DNA of 64,000 nucleotides from Methanomicrobiales archaeon (GTDB taxonomy: Archaea > Halobacteriota > Methanomicrobia > Methanomicrobiales > Methanospirillaceae): contig JAAYCY010000030.1 in assembly GCA_012729535.1 (NCBI GenBank), positions 1 through 64,000 of the forward strand. Reading direction: 5' to 3'. A model generated the notes under the pieces. It searched no databases. It worked only from the letters and a program-made list of their open reading frames with translations, and was not told the DNA's origin. Positions 20,042 through 28,354 of this stretch are shown piece after piece. Both the position numbers and the translations under genes were made by a program. Positions within the stretch are counted from its first letter, which is position 1. Every line of letters starts with the position of its first letter.

Positions 20042-21343
20042 ATGAAATCCTTACCGTTGAAACCTCCAGATATCTCTGATTCATCATTTATCAATCAAAT
20101 TATTCTTCGTTATTTTGAGGATTCCGATTTTAAAAAGACAGTTGATTCGTTTAATGACCGGTATTTATACTGGGATGAGTTGATTTACCGGATACAGGAT
20201 GATGAGGAAAGGTTAGAAACCTGGACCGCCATGAAAGTGGTCCGATCCCAAAAGATGGAACAAGTTCCATATCCTCTCTTAAAAATGGAATACTCAACGA
20301 TTCCGGCAATGCAAAAAAGCCTTCATTTGTTTGATCGTCACCTCTCCGGTACCATTCAGATCCAAAACAGGTCTCTCCATCTTGACAAACGATACATTTT
20401 TTCATCCCTGATTGAAGAAGCGATTGCATCTAGTATTCTTGAAGGGGCTGTTACTACCCGGAAAGAAGCCCGGATTATGATCGAGCAGAAAAAAAAGCCA
20501 AAGAATCATGGCGAGCAGATGGTCCTCAATAATTACAACACCCTGCAAATGATTATCGAGAAGAAAGAGGACCGGTTAACTCCAGATTTAATCCAGGATA
20601 TTCAATGGATGGTTACCAAAGATACTATCTATCCTGCTGATGTCGGTCATTTCCGGAATAGTAATGATGTAAGGGTGATGGATGTGGTCAATAATGTGGT
20701 GTATCACGTCCCTCCAGATTTTCAGGAGATTTCACCGTATATAGAACAGGTATGTGAATTTGCTAACCGAGATGATGAAGAAAAGTTCATTCATCCCATT
20801 ATTAAAGGAATAATCATTCATTTCCTGGTCGGGTATATTCACCCGTTTAATGATGGGAATGGTCGGACCGCAAGAAGTCTCTTTTATTGGTATACGCTTT
20901 CCCGGGGATACTGGTTAATGGAATATCTTTCAATATCCCGGAATATCCTGAAGACCAAAGGAAAATATGCCCTTGCATCTCTCTATACAGAATTTGATCA
21001 GTTAGATCTGACCTATTTCATCCGATATCAGATCAATTGCATGAACGAAGCCCTGGATGATCTGATCCAGTACATTGAAGATAAACAGGAACAACAGAAA
21101 AAATCTCAGGAAATGGTCAGGTTAGATAAGAATATTACTCCCCGGCAGGGAGAGATCCTTACCGAGATGATGGAGGCTCCGGGGCAACTGTTCACTATTT
21201 ATCAGATAGCAGAGCGGTTTAATGTGGTTTATCAGACTGCCCGGACTGATCTTATGCATCTGGAAGAATTAGGATATGTCGTGAAGGAAAAGAGAGGGAA
21301 AGGGCTTTATTTTTATTATAAGGAGATATGTGAAGATATTTAG
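20042..21343 (+). CDS. Fic-domain protein (class II) with C-terminal winged helix
   Basis: Predicted AMP transferase that modifies a hydroxyl side chain of a target protein. The Fic core HPFNDGNGRTAR starts at His267 and matches HPFx(D/E)GNGRxxR fully. An N-terminal inhibitory helix motif S-x3-E-G is present at residues 130-135 (SSILEG), so it is a class II, self-inhibited Fic. Residues about 365-428 form a winged helix (GEILTEMMEAPGQLFTIYQI through the wing KEKRGKG). No ribosome site precedes the ATG, which suggests a leaderless message. Two palindromes lie upstream. It sits in AT-rich DNA beside an integrase remnant. A bacterial origin or a toxin role is possible but not shown; no antitoxin gene is adjacent. 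Confidence 0.92.
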   Translation: MKSLPLKPPDISDSSFINQIILRYFEDSDFKKTVDSFNDRYLYWDELIYRIQDDEERLETWTAMKVVRSQKMEQVPYPLLKMEYSTIPAMQKSLHLFDRHLSGTIQIQNRSLHLDKRYIFSSLIEEAIASSILEGAVTTRKEARIMIEQKKKPKNHGEQMVLNNYNTLQMIIEKKEDRLTPDLIQDIQWMVTKDTIYPADVGHFRNSNDVRVMDVVNNVVYHVPPDFQEISPYIEQVCEFANRDDEEKFIHPIIKGIIIHFLVGYIHPFNDGNGRTARSLFYWYTLSRGYWLMEYLSISRNILKTKGKYALASLYTEFDQLDLTYFIRYQINCMNEALDDLIQYIEDKQEQQKKSQEMVRLDKNITPRQGEILTEMMEAPGQLFTIYQIAERFNVVYQTARTDLMHLEELGYVVKEKRGKGLYFYYKEICEDI

Positions 21344-21420
21344 TTCCAGATAGAGGAAATGAAAGGAACCACCATTATTATGTGGTTCAATGGTTCAGTA
21401 ATTCTTTCTCAATCTGATCG

Positions 21421-21819
21421 TTATTCATGTTGAGAAAACTCGGATTCCTCATCTGCCTCCTCTTCATAATCACACCATCCAAAATGGATACATGAGATAC
21501 AATCAGTATTTACAAAGCGGAGACAATTCTCCGGATATGGGTCAGGAAGGCAGGTTGGATCATAATCAGGATTTTCTACTTTTTCAAAACTTCCATCCGG
21601 ATTTAGTTTATAATTAAATGGGTCTTTTTTCCGGGAGTAATCAATATTGAGCATGCAATATCCCTCAATTGTAAGTACAGCATATTGTGAGATATGCGGA
21701 TACGCTTCATCTAGAACATCCATACTTTGTTCATTGATTCTACCCATACATAGTTTGTGAGAAATACATAGGAAGGTGTCTGTTGAATATTCCTGCTTAT
21801 ATGATATACTATAAACCAT
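21421..21819 (-). CDS. small Cys-containing acidic protein, unknown function
   Basis: I do not recognise this 132-residue protein. Its second half is acidic and contains C-x8-C-x2-C-x5-C (from NTDCISCIHFGWCDY backward to NCLRFVN), which may bind a metal or Fe-S cluster. The tail is a run of Glu and Asp. There is no signal peptide or membrane segment. The ATG at 21819 overlaps a perfect inverted repeat, so an internal ATG at 21747 may be the true start. Its location between the Fic gene and a long non-coding stretch suggests accessory DNA. Confidence 0.5.
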   Translation of the reverse strand: MVYSISYKQEYSTDTFLCISHKLCMGRINEQSMDVLDEAYPHISQYAVLTIEGYCMLNIDYSRKKDPFNYKLNPDGSFEKVENPDYDPTCLPDPYPENCLRFVNTDCISCIHFGWCDYEEEADEESEFSQHE

Positions 21820-21849
21820 TCTGGAATACTCCAGAATATCTGCAGATAT
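21819..21849 (-). promoter_or_regulatory. paired perfect palindromes at the start of the Cys-rich gene
   Basis: Two abutting inverted repeats: TTCTGGA/TCCAGAA with a 4-nt spacer at 21819-21836, and the 14-bp perfect palindrome ATATCTGCAGATAT at 21836-21849. The first includes the putative start codon of the minus-strand gene. They could be binding sites for a dimeric repressor or form RNA hairpins. Confidence 0.45.
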
Positions 21850-22540
21850 CTATGTAGTGCTTTTGGTGTGCACGCTTTGAAACGATCTCCGTTTCACCGC
21901 GATTATTTCAAGACGTTGTGGAGGGCACAATAATCGGATTGCATTAATGAGAAAACTATCCAGACCCACTCCCCCAGTTCGATCCGGATTTAGAATACGG
22001 TTATAATACCCTTAATTTTAGAATTTATGCGCATATTGATATATGGTTTTCTTACTACTGTTAATTCTCTCAAAATGTCTCTATTTTTAACATTGGACTT
22101 TAAATCTCGATTTCTCAGGGGGTTGCTATTGTTCTATATAAAAGGTTGGATGAATTATACACCATCATACCGGATCCTTCTTTTTTAGGTGCATTGGTGG
22201 AGACATTCAAACCCTTTATATGCTGCTGTTTTCAGGTCCGGAAAATTCGCATACTTATATAGATCCCTGCCGGAAACATGCATCTGTCTCTTCTGGTAGA
22301 AGATTTAGAGCCATGTTCAATTCAAATAGATGGTTATTACTCTTAATGCTCCCGATAGTGGGATAATTATCTCAAATTAGAATAAACCTGAATAACTTGT
22401 AACATTCAGAAGAAGAGATGAATCTCAACTCCATTCGGTCCATGCTGTTTCTTGTATGTTATGACAGGATGGAACTGTGAGCTGATGTTTTAACTGACTG
22501 ATATCATATCTGTGATTATTCAGTATTATGAGGTTTTTTT
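21850..22540. other. about 690 bp without a recognised gene
   Basis: Both strands are broken by frequent stops. The longest frames I could follow are under 45 codons, such as one from ATG 22075 (MSLFLTLDFKSRFLRGLL and onward), and none has recognisable features. A small hairpin GAAACG/CGTTTC lies near 21878-21893. Several TATA-like strings occur (for example CTATATAAAAGG near 22135). It may be decayed element DNA or contain an unrecognised RNA. Confidence 0.4.
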
Positions 22541-22621
22541 ATGTTAGGTTTTATTATTGCAATTGAGAAAAATCCTGAATTCCATGATTTTTACCGAATG
22601 GAACGCCATAATATGATATGA
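22541..22621 (+). CDS. possible 26-residue small protein coupled to the next gene
   Basis: A frame from ATG 22541 to TGA 22619-22621 is preceded by GAGGT at 7 nt spacing. Its stop overlaps the ATG of the zinc/membrane protein (ATGA), the usual signature of translational coupling. The downstream gene has no convincing ribosome site of its own, which supports translation of this frame. No similarity is recognised. Confidence 0.35.
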   Translation: MLGFIIAIEKNPEFHDFYRMERHNMI

Positions 22622-22812
22622 CACAAATCCCCTGTGTCCATCATGGAGATCATGATGGAGAACATACCTGCCGTATATGTGGAAAAAATCATTGTAATGA
22701 CTGTATACATCCCGGAAGCAGGATATGCTATTCCTGTCTCTATAAAGGAATCATTGTTATCGTGGTTATTATGGTAATCTTTTCATATGTAGCCTGGTAC
22801 GGGCTTTTATGA
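22618..22812 (+). CDS. small zinc-finger membrane protein
   Basis: This 64-residue protein has a B-box-like cluster of Cys and His in its first 40 residues (CVHHGDHDGEHTCRICGKNHCNDC and CYSC pattern; ligands at C6, H8, H9, C18, C21, C26, C29, C37, C40). One membrane helix follows at about 44-62 (GIIVIVVIMVIFSYVAW). The likely topology is a cytoplasmic zinc module tethered by the helix. The family of short B-box plus membrane segment proteins is common in archaea and bacteria, but its role is unknown. It overlaps the 26-codon frame upstream. Confidence 0.6.
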   Translation: MTQIPCVHHGDHDGEHTCRICGKNHCNDCIHPGSRICYSCLYKGIIVIVVIMVIFSYVAWYGLL

Positions 22813-22899
22813 ACGGTGAGTGGAGAATCTCCAAATCCTGTATCGAAATTATGATGTTATAAAAAAGATTATCGCTGAATATATGAACATACTTTCAGC

Positions 22900-23346
22900 A
22901 TGAAAATTCTCACATTATTCTCTCTTTTGTTTATTACATCTCTCATCATCATTACCGGAAATTCTGCGTGTGCGGCATCTGTTGGTGAACATAATCCACT
23001 GGTAGATACCTTATTGAAAAACGGCTCTCCAAATGCATCACTATTGGTAAATCTGGGAATTGAATTCTCAAACATTGCAAAATATAACGAATTGGTTGAA
23101 GCATTTAATCAGGCACTCTCAATTGACCCTGAGAACATTGATGCCTGGAATAACAAGGGTTCCATTCTGGTTGATATTGGGAGGCTGGAAGATGCATCCA
23201 AGGCATTTAATCAGGCACTCCTGATTGATCCGGAAAATGCGTATGCAAAGGAAAATCTGGAAAAGGTTTCAGACAAAATCAATGAATTAACATTGTTAAA
23301 ATCGGTTGAGATCCTGAAAACAAAGATGGAAATTCCGGGTTTGTAA
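22900..23346 (+). CDS. short secreted TPR protein
   Basis: A signal peptide (residues 3-25, ending near ACA) precedes two clear TPR units, with the sequence FNQALSIDPENIDAWNNKGS followed by the near-repeat FNQALLIDPENAYAKENL. TPRs form helical binding surfaces. At 148 residues it is far shorter than the other TPR proteins here (582 and 256 residues) and may be a reduced copy. No anchor is seen after the repeats. It lies at the edge of the accessory stretch. Confidence 0.75.
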   Translation: MKILTLFSLLFITSLIIITGNSACAASVGEHNPLVDTLLKNGSPNASLLVNLGIEFSNIAKYNELVEAFNQALSIDPENIDAWNNKGSILVDIGRLEDASKAFNQALLIDPENAYAKENLEKVSDKINELTLLKSVEILKTKMEIPGL

Positions 23347-23760
23347 AAAAAATAGAGGTTGAGATAATTTTCCTGCCCGGCATAGCCACAAATGCTCCGT
23401 AAGTAACCGTAAGCCGGGTATCATCCATCAGATGACGCATATCCATATCCCCCGTCAACGAGTATTTTTTTGATCGCATGTCCTTACCATCTCACCAAGA
23501 AGTTGTCGTACCTGCTCCTTATTTTTGGCATTGGTACCATGTCCGATAGAATATTCACATTCAGAAAACCGTACCTGGTATACCTGCTCCATCCTCGTTC
23601 CGTCTTCCTGCAGCTGTCAGAATCAGAGAGATTTTTTTCCCGGTTCGGATGTCCATTGGGTATATCCTCTCCGATGACTTTTGGAGCAATAAGAGGATAA
23701 TTATGGGGCACAAAACAAACTTGTTTTTCCCAAAAAAGTAAATTAAAAGAATTTTTTTAT
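23347..23760. other. 414 bp with broken coding-like traces, no intact gene
   Basis: On the minus strand, frames from 23711 down to about 23350 read as protein-like but switch frame and contain stops: LIAPKVIGEDIPNGHPNRE, then in another frame MEQVYQVRFSECEYSIGHG and onward, then MDMRHLMDDTRLTVTYGAFV. This may be a decayed gene of unknown family directly downstream of nrdD. None of the three frames contains a CxxC zinc site or a glycyl-radical motif. Confidence 0.3.
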
Positions 23761-25965
23761 TCAGACCTGAACCGTTGATTTGATAGTACTTTGTGACTGG
23801 TGAGCAGGATCCTTAACCGGAACATTGATCCGTTTACCGTCCCACTCTGAAAACTGGTGAAGACAAACAGTCAGGTCACGGGTAAATGCAAAGTATCCTA
23901 TCTGAGTATTTCTGCATAATTTCATGGCCATATCCATAAGTCCACGAGGATCAGGTCTTGCTTCTCCAAGCCATATATGAAAAATGTTTCCTCCATCAAC
24001 AATTGGGAAGAAGACATGCTCTATCTCAGCCCGCTGTGCAAGGGTGACATCTGCCCCGGGAGCAACATGAGTTCCATTGGTATAGTATATGGGAAGGTCA
24101 CGAGTTACACCCAGGCGGGATAAGGCAATATCAAGATTTCCCTTGATAACCCGCTTTGCATCCTCATGAAATTCATGACGTAAAAGATCCGCTACCGCAA
24201 ACCGCTGTCCGGTTGTCTCGGCAGGAGTCCTGGCAAGAGCAATGGTCATTCCGTGTTTTTTTGTAAGTTCCCTGCTGTATATTTCCATCTCGGTCATTGA
24301 CCAGACCGCTAGTCGGAAAGCCTCTTCTGATTCATGGAGTTGATGGCCTGTAAAGTGTTGAACCATTTCATTCAGACCTACGATTCCAATGGTATACACG
24401 AGACCTTCAAAATCGACGGCTAAGGCTCCTCTTTCTCCGGTTTTCGGATCACGGGGACGCTGCATCGCAAAAGGCATCCGGTTACTCTTCTTGATAAGCT
24501 CCATCCACCGCAGTTTTATTTTAAATACCTCAACAGCAGTGTCCATCATGGAACGGAGTTCTGCAAACAGACGTTCCTCATCACCATGTGCCTTGTAAGA
24601 TGCCCGGGGGCAATTGAGTGATACCACACCCCAGGAACCCATGGAAAAGTGCATTCCATCTTCAAACATCAGTTTTTTATCAAAATCTATGTCCTGGTCT
24701 GCCATGGTGGAAAACTGGTAGGCACAACACTGGTAGCAGGAGATACCTTCACCAGCCCCCCGGTATTCGGGTAGCTGGTTATCGTAATATGGTGTTCCGA
24801 ACTTGGATGCAAGTTCAAAAGTGAGTAGATAGAGGTCTTCATAGGTTGGAAGGTCCGGATGATGTGCATTAAATTCTTCATCCTCATACATGAAATCAGG
24901 TTCAATACTGATTTCCGGTTTTGGAAAATTAAACGGCTTGCCCCAGTAGTCTCCTTCCAGCATAACTTCCATGAGAGATTTAAAGAGGAGACGGACTTCC
25001 CGTTCATATTCACCATATGTCTGATGCGGAGCATCAGAACCGTTCCAGACTTTTCCTTTATAAACACAGGGTTTGTCTTTCCAAAGTTTTGGCACACCGG
25101 GTGAGAGTTGCACAGATGAAAAGACGAGCTGACCTCCTCGTGCCACCATCATCTGTGTCATCTCGTAGACAAACATCTGCATGAGTTGTTTCATCTCTTC
25201 ATATGGTATCCCTGAAAAGTACGGAGCAAGGAATGTCAGAAAATTATAATATCCCTGCCCACCGGCAAAATTTGTCTGGGCACTTCCGAGAGCTTTTACC
25301 GCATGAAGGACGGCTACTTCTGCACGTTTTGCAGGTCCAGCTACTGATGCCTTTGTCCCGTTTCCATCAGGCATGAGCCCGTAGTAAAAAAAATATCTCA
25401 GGTCCCAGTCCTGGCAGAATGGCCGTGTACCAAAGTACTCAAGATCATGAATATGAATATCCCCGCAGAGGTGCCGGTCTGCAAGATGGGGAGGGAGCTG
25501 GAGAAGGTATTGCTCTTTGCTTATCTTGTCAGCCTTCTTTTTATGGGATGTCTCAGCATTCTCCTGCAGGTTAGCATTGTCATTCTTCTCAAACCCCCTA
25601 CCCACATCAATCTGGTGTGCATCATAAACCGGAGTGCCTACCCTGGTGCAAACATTCCGCCATTGAATCCTTCCCCGCTCTATCAGGATGATATTTAATA
25701 TTTCCCTGATCAACGGACCTGATAATGAACGAAGATGTAGTTTTCTAATCCGTTCTTCGACTTCCCGTGCAATCTCCTGCGCAGTTTGTTCATCAGCACC
25801 TTCATACCCGTAAAAAACCTCTACTAACCGGGTTTCATTTAGAATCTGTTTTACGATTCTGTCCCGGTCCCAGTCCAGAATATGCCCGTCGCTGGTTCTG
25901 ACCGGAGGCATGGACGGAATAGCAATACCGTCAAGGGTTGTCTGGCGTGTTATGCCTGGCACCAC
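23761..25965 (-). CDS. nrdD: anaerobic (class III) ribonucleoside-triphosphate reductase, C-terminus atypical
   Basis: Large subunit for anaerobic deoxyribonucleotide synthesis. An ATP-cone (about residues 20-105) precedes the ten-stranded barrel. Family segments are clear (GQGYYNFLTFLAPYFSG, GGQLVFSS, RGAGEGISCYQCCAY with candidate catalytic cysteines, NTQIGYFAFTRDLTVC). In ordinary NrdD the last segment is followed by a four-Cys zinc site and the RVxGY glycyl-radical motif. Here only about 37 residues follow, with neither motif, and no frame downstream supplies them. The GTG start has an AGGTGATG ribosome site overlapping the stop of the redoxin gene. No nrdG activase gene is in the window. 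Activity is therefore doubtful as encoded. Confidence 0.9.
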   Translation of the reverse strand: MVPGITRQTTLDGIAIPSMPPVRTSDGHILDWDRDRIVKQILNETRLVEVFYGYEGADEQTAQEIAREVEERIRKLHLRSLSGPLIREILNIILIERGRIQWRNVCTRVGTPVYDAHQIDVGRGFEKNDNANLQENAETSHKKKADKISKEQYLLQLPPHLADRHLCGDIHIHDLEYFGTRPFCQDWDLRYFFYYGLMPDGNGTKASVAGPAKRAEVAVLHAVKALGSAQTNFAGGQGYYNFLTFLAPYFSGIPYEEMKQLMQMFVYEMTQMMVARGGQLVFSSVQLSPGVPKLWKDKPCVYKGKVWNGSDAPHQTYGEYEREVRLLFKSLMEVMLEGDYWGKPFNFPKPEISIEPDFMYEDEEFNAHHPDLPTYEDLYLLTFELASKFGTPYYDNQLPEYRGAGEGISCYQCCAYQFSTMADQDIDFDKKLMFEDGMHFSMGSWGVVSLNCPRASYKAHGDEERLFAELRSMMDTAVEVFKIKLRWMELIKKSNRMPFAMQRPRDPKTGERGALAVDFEGLVYTIGIVGLNEMVQHFTGHQLHESEEAFRLAVWSMTEMEIYSRELTKKHGMTIALARTPAETTGQRFAVADLLRHEFHEDAKRVIKGNLDIALSRLGVTRDLPIYYTNGTHVAPGADVTLAQRAEIEHVFFPIVDGGNIFHIWLGEARPDPRGLMDMAMKLCRNTQIGYFAFTRDLTVCLHQFSEWDGKRINVPVKDPAHQSQSTIKSTVQV

Positions 25966-25970
25966 ATCAC

Positions 25971-26231
25971 CTAACAGAGTGTCAGAACGGCTTCTTCATT
26001 CACCTGGTCTCCAGTAAAAAGATCCTTTGACGTAAGGAATTTTTTACCAGACTGAAGCACAGGTGCTTCCTGAACGAATACTCCATTCATCCTGAGTTCA
26101 GTAAGTGCTTTCGCAGAAGACATATCCACAATGGTGTATGTAATCTGTCGATTTAAGAGAAATTCCTTTAGTATTTCACAACGTGGACAAAATTCCAGAG
26201 TGTATACGATAATGCCTGCCCCTTCAGCCAT
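25971..26231 (-). CDS. glutaredoxin/NrdH-like redoxin
   Basis: Small thiol-disulfide carrier, 86 residues from MAEGAGIIVYTLEF. The active-site motif is CPRC in a thioredoxin fold, followed by a cis-proline segment (EAPVLQSGKKFL). The start at 26231 has GTGAT at good spacing; longer in-frame starts look non-conserved. It sits immediately upstream of nrdD. Published work on methanogen class III reductases describes a subgroup (NrdD2) reduced by an NrdH-type redoxin rather than by formate. The pairing here suggests the same electron route. Confidence 0.85.
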   Translation of the reverse strand: MAEGAGIIVYTLEFCPRCEILKEFLLNRQITYTIVDMSSAKALTELRMNGVFVQEAPVLQSGKKFLTSKDLFTGDQVNEEAVLTLC

Positions 26232-26394
26232 ATTGATCACTGGTACCGTAATTGTGTAATGGTATGTATCTGATTGATATTTCATTGCTATCTTCAGGGG
26301 CCCCTGGAAACCCACCAGCCCTTAAAAGTGTTTATCTGTATACAAAGCGAAGCAAAGATCCTTATTCTATGAAAAAGAGAAATTATGCCACAGA

Positions 26395-26946
26395 ATGGTT
26401 CGTCTTTTCGTTGCAATTGATCTTCCTGATGACATCCGTGACCAGTTAAGGGTAGTTCAGGACAGCGTGCGTTCTAGCAGGTCCCGCCTCACGCTGGTTG
26501 ACCGGGAGTCAATGCATATTACCCTGAAATTTCTCGGAGAAGTACGTGGTTCACATCTCACCATGATTACTGAAATGTTACAGACGATTGAGATTTCCCC
26601 TTTTTCACTTGAAATGGGATTGATAGGTACGAATAGCAACAAAGCACCCCGGATTGTATGGGCTGAAGTAAATGATACGGGACAATGCAGAAGTTTGGCA
26701 GAGATGATCGATTCAGCTCTTGTCACCCTTGGGTTTGAACCTGAAAAACGTAAATTTAAACCTCATATTACAATAGCCAGGGTCAGACAGTTTCATGAGT
26801 CCCTTTTTGAAGCTGTTGCATTTGTTGCCTCGTCATGTTCCGGAACAATCCCTGTGAGTGAATTCATTCTGAAAAAAAGTGAACTTACTTCGAATGGTCC
26901 GATATATACTAATATTCTTACAGTTCCTCTTCGGGTGCGAGTATGA
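26395..26946 (+). CDS. thpR: RNA 2',3'-cyclic phosphodiesterase
   Basis: LigT/ThpR family 2H phosphoesterase. The two catalytic HxT motifs are HITLKFLGEV and HITIARVR, placed about 80 residues apart as in the family. At 183 residues it is standard. The enzyme opens 2',3'-cyclic phosphates on RNA; its physiological substrate in archaea is unsettled. Its stop overlaps the start of cca, linking it to tRNA 3'-end maintenance. Confidence 0.93.
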   Translation: MVRLFVAIDLPDDIRDQLRVVQDSVRSSRSRLTLVDRESMHITLKFLGEVRGSHLTMITEMLQTIEISPFSLEMGLIGTNSNKAPRIVWAEVNDTGQCRSLAEMIDSALVTLGFEPEKRKFKPHITIARVRQFHESLFEAVAFVASSCSGTIPVSEFILKKSELTSNGPIYTNILTVPLRVRV

Positions 26947-28346
26947 CTTTTTCCGACCTGGAGCTTCATGTTTTAACAGAAATTCGTCCGACAGAGGATG
27001 AACTTGACCGAATGTATGCCATTGCAGACCAGCTCATGTTAGATATCAGGGAATCTGGAAAGGCAGAAGGAATGATGGTCGGTTCGGTTGCACGCAAGAC
27101 CTGTGTGCATGGTGATCGGGATCTTGATGTATTTATGCTCTTTGATCCTTCTCTTCCCCGTGAGGATCTTGAGCATGAAGGTCTGTCTCTTGCATGGAGT
27201 ATTGCAAGTAAGTATACTGATATAATAAAGGAAAAATATGCAGAGCATCCATACCTGAATGCGACTATTGATGATCTAGATGTAGATCTTGTTCCCTGCT
27301 ACAAAGTTCAGGAAGCGACAGGGATTCAAAGCGCTGTTGACCGGACTCCTTTTCATAACCGTTACATAAAGGCAAGAATAGAATCTTATACTGACGATGT
27401 TCTTCTTCTCAAACAATTTGTGAAAGCAGGTGGTGTGTATGGTTCAGACCAGATGACTGAGGGATTTGCGGGGTACTTATGTGAACTGCTTATCCTCCAT
27501 TGTGGAGGTTTTCATCAGTTGCTTAACACAGCCGCAAAATGGAAACCTGGAATATTCATAGACATTGAGCAGCATGCTGCCAAGCGATTTGATGAACCAA
27601 TGGTTGTCATCGATCCTGTTGACCCATGCAGGAATGTTTCGGCTTCAGTATCTGAAACAAGGCTGCTTGAATTTATAGAACTCTGTCAGGGGTATCTGAA
27701 GTCTCCATCCAAATGGTTTTTCTACCGGCCACCTATCTGTATTCTGACTACAGAAGAAGTACAGGCACTGGTATCCGGAAGAGAATCGGCATTTATCGCA
27801 ATCATCTTTAAAACTCCACCGTATATTGAAGATATCGTAGTCCCCCAACTCCGGAAAAGTCTTCACACCTTAAATGATCTGCTTAGACGTAATGAGTTTG
27901 TAGTTGCCCGTGCAGATACCTGGATGCTTGAAGACCGGTGTATGCTTCTCTTTGAACTCCTGGTGGATACGCTGCCGGCAATACGGTTTCATGCCGGCCC
28001 GCCTGTTACCTCTACAGTAAATGCCCAACGGTTTATTGAAAAATATCTTCTTTCAGAAAGCATATTCGCGGGCCCGTTTATCCGGGAAGGGAAGTACGGA
28101 GTGGAACTTCCCCGGCGCTTTAGAAGGGCTGTGGATCTCCTCTCGTCATCAGAGGTATTTTCCACTGCTCTTGGAAAACATGTAAAGTCTGCCATGAGTG
28201 ATGAATTTTCCGTATATTATGGTATTGAATGTTGGCAACCTGGTTTTGAACCATTCATCAGCGAGTTCCTTCAGAAGAGTTCGCCACTTGTCAGGATACG
28301 AAGGGCTGAAGCCAGGTCATCGCAATCATTGTTGGAAACTATTTAG
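26943..28346 (+). CDS. cca: archaeal CCA-adding enzyme
   Basis: Class I tRNA nucleotidyltransferase that adds or repairs the 3' CCA of tRNA. The nucleotidyltransferase signature GSVARKT-x7-DLDVF(M) is at about residues 46-65, and a further carboxylate in DDLDVDLVPCY completes the metal triad. The length of 467 residues matches archaeal enzymes. The two tRNA genes in this window end without an encoded CCA, so the activity is needed. It overlaps thpR by 4 nt. Confidence 0.96.
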   Translation: MTFSDLELHVLTEIRPTEDELDRMYAIADQLMLDIRESGKAEGMMVGSVARKTCVHGDRDLDVFMLFDPSLPREDLEHEGLSLAWSIASKYTDIIKEKYAEHPYLNATIDDLDVDLVPCYKVQEATGIQSAVDRTPFHNRYIKARIESYTDDVLLLKQFVKAGGVYGSDQMTEGFAGYLCELLILHCGGFHQLLNTAAKWKPGIFIDIEQHAAKRFDEPMVVIDPVDPCRNVSASVSETRLLEFIELCQGYLKSPSKWFFYRPPICILTTEEVQALVSGRESAFIAIIFKTPPYIEDIVVPQLRKSLHTLNDLLRRNEFVVARADTWMLEDRCMLLFELLVDTLPAIRFHAGPPVTSTVNAQRFIEKYLLSESIFAGPFIREGKYGVELPRRFRRAVDLLSSSEVFSTALGKHVKSAMSDEFSVYYGIECWQPGFEPFISEFLQKSSPLVRIRRAEARSSQSLLETI

Positions 28347-28354
28347 GTGTACAG

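Noticed and set aside
20042-21343. Fic/Doc toxin-antitoxin pair
   Set aside because: No small antitoxin gene is adjacent and the inhibitory helix is within the protein itself.
21878-21893. Hairpin GAAACG/CGTTTC considered as a CRISPR repeat
   Set aside because: Only one copy, no spacing pattern and no cas genes in the window.
21990-22010. CAGTTCGATCCGG considered as a tRNA T-arm and possible right attachment site
   Set aside because: Flanking bases do not pair as a T-stem and it does not match the 3' end of tRNA-Phe.
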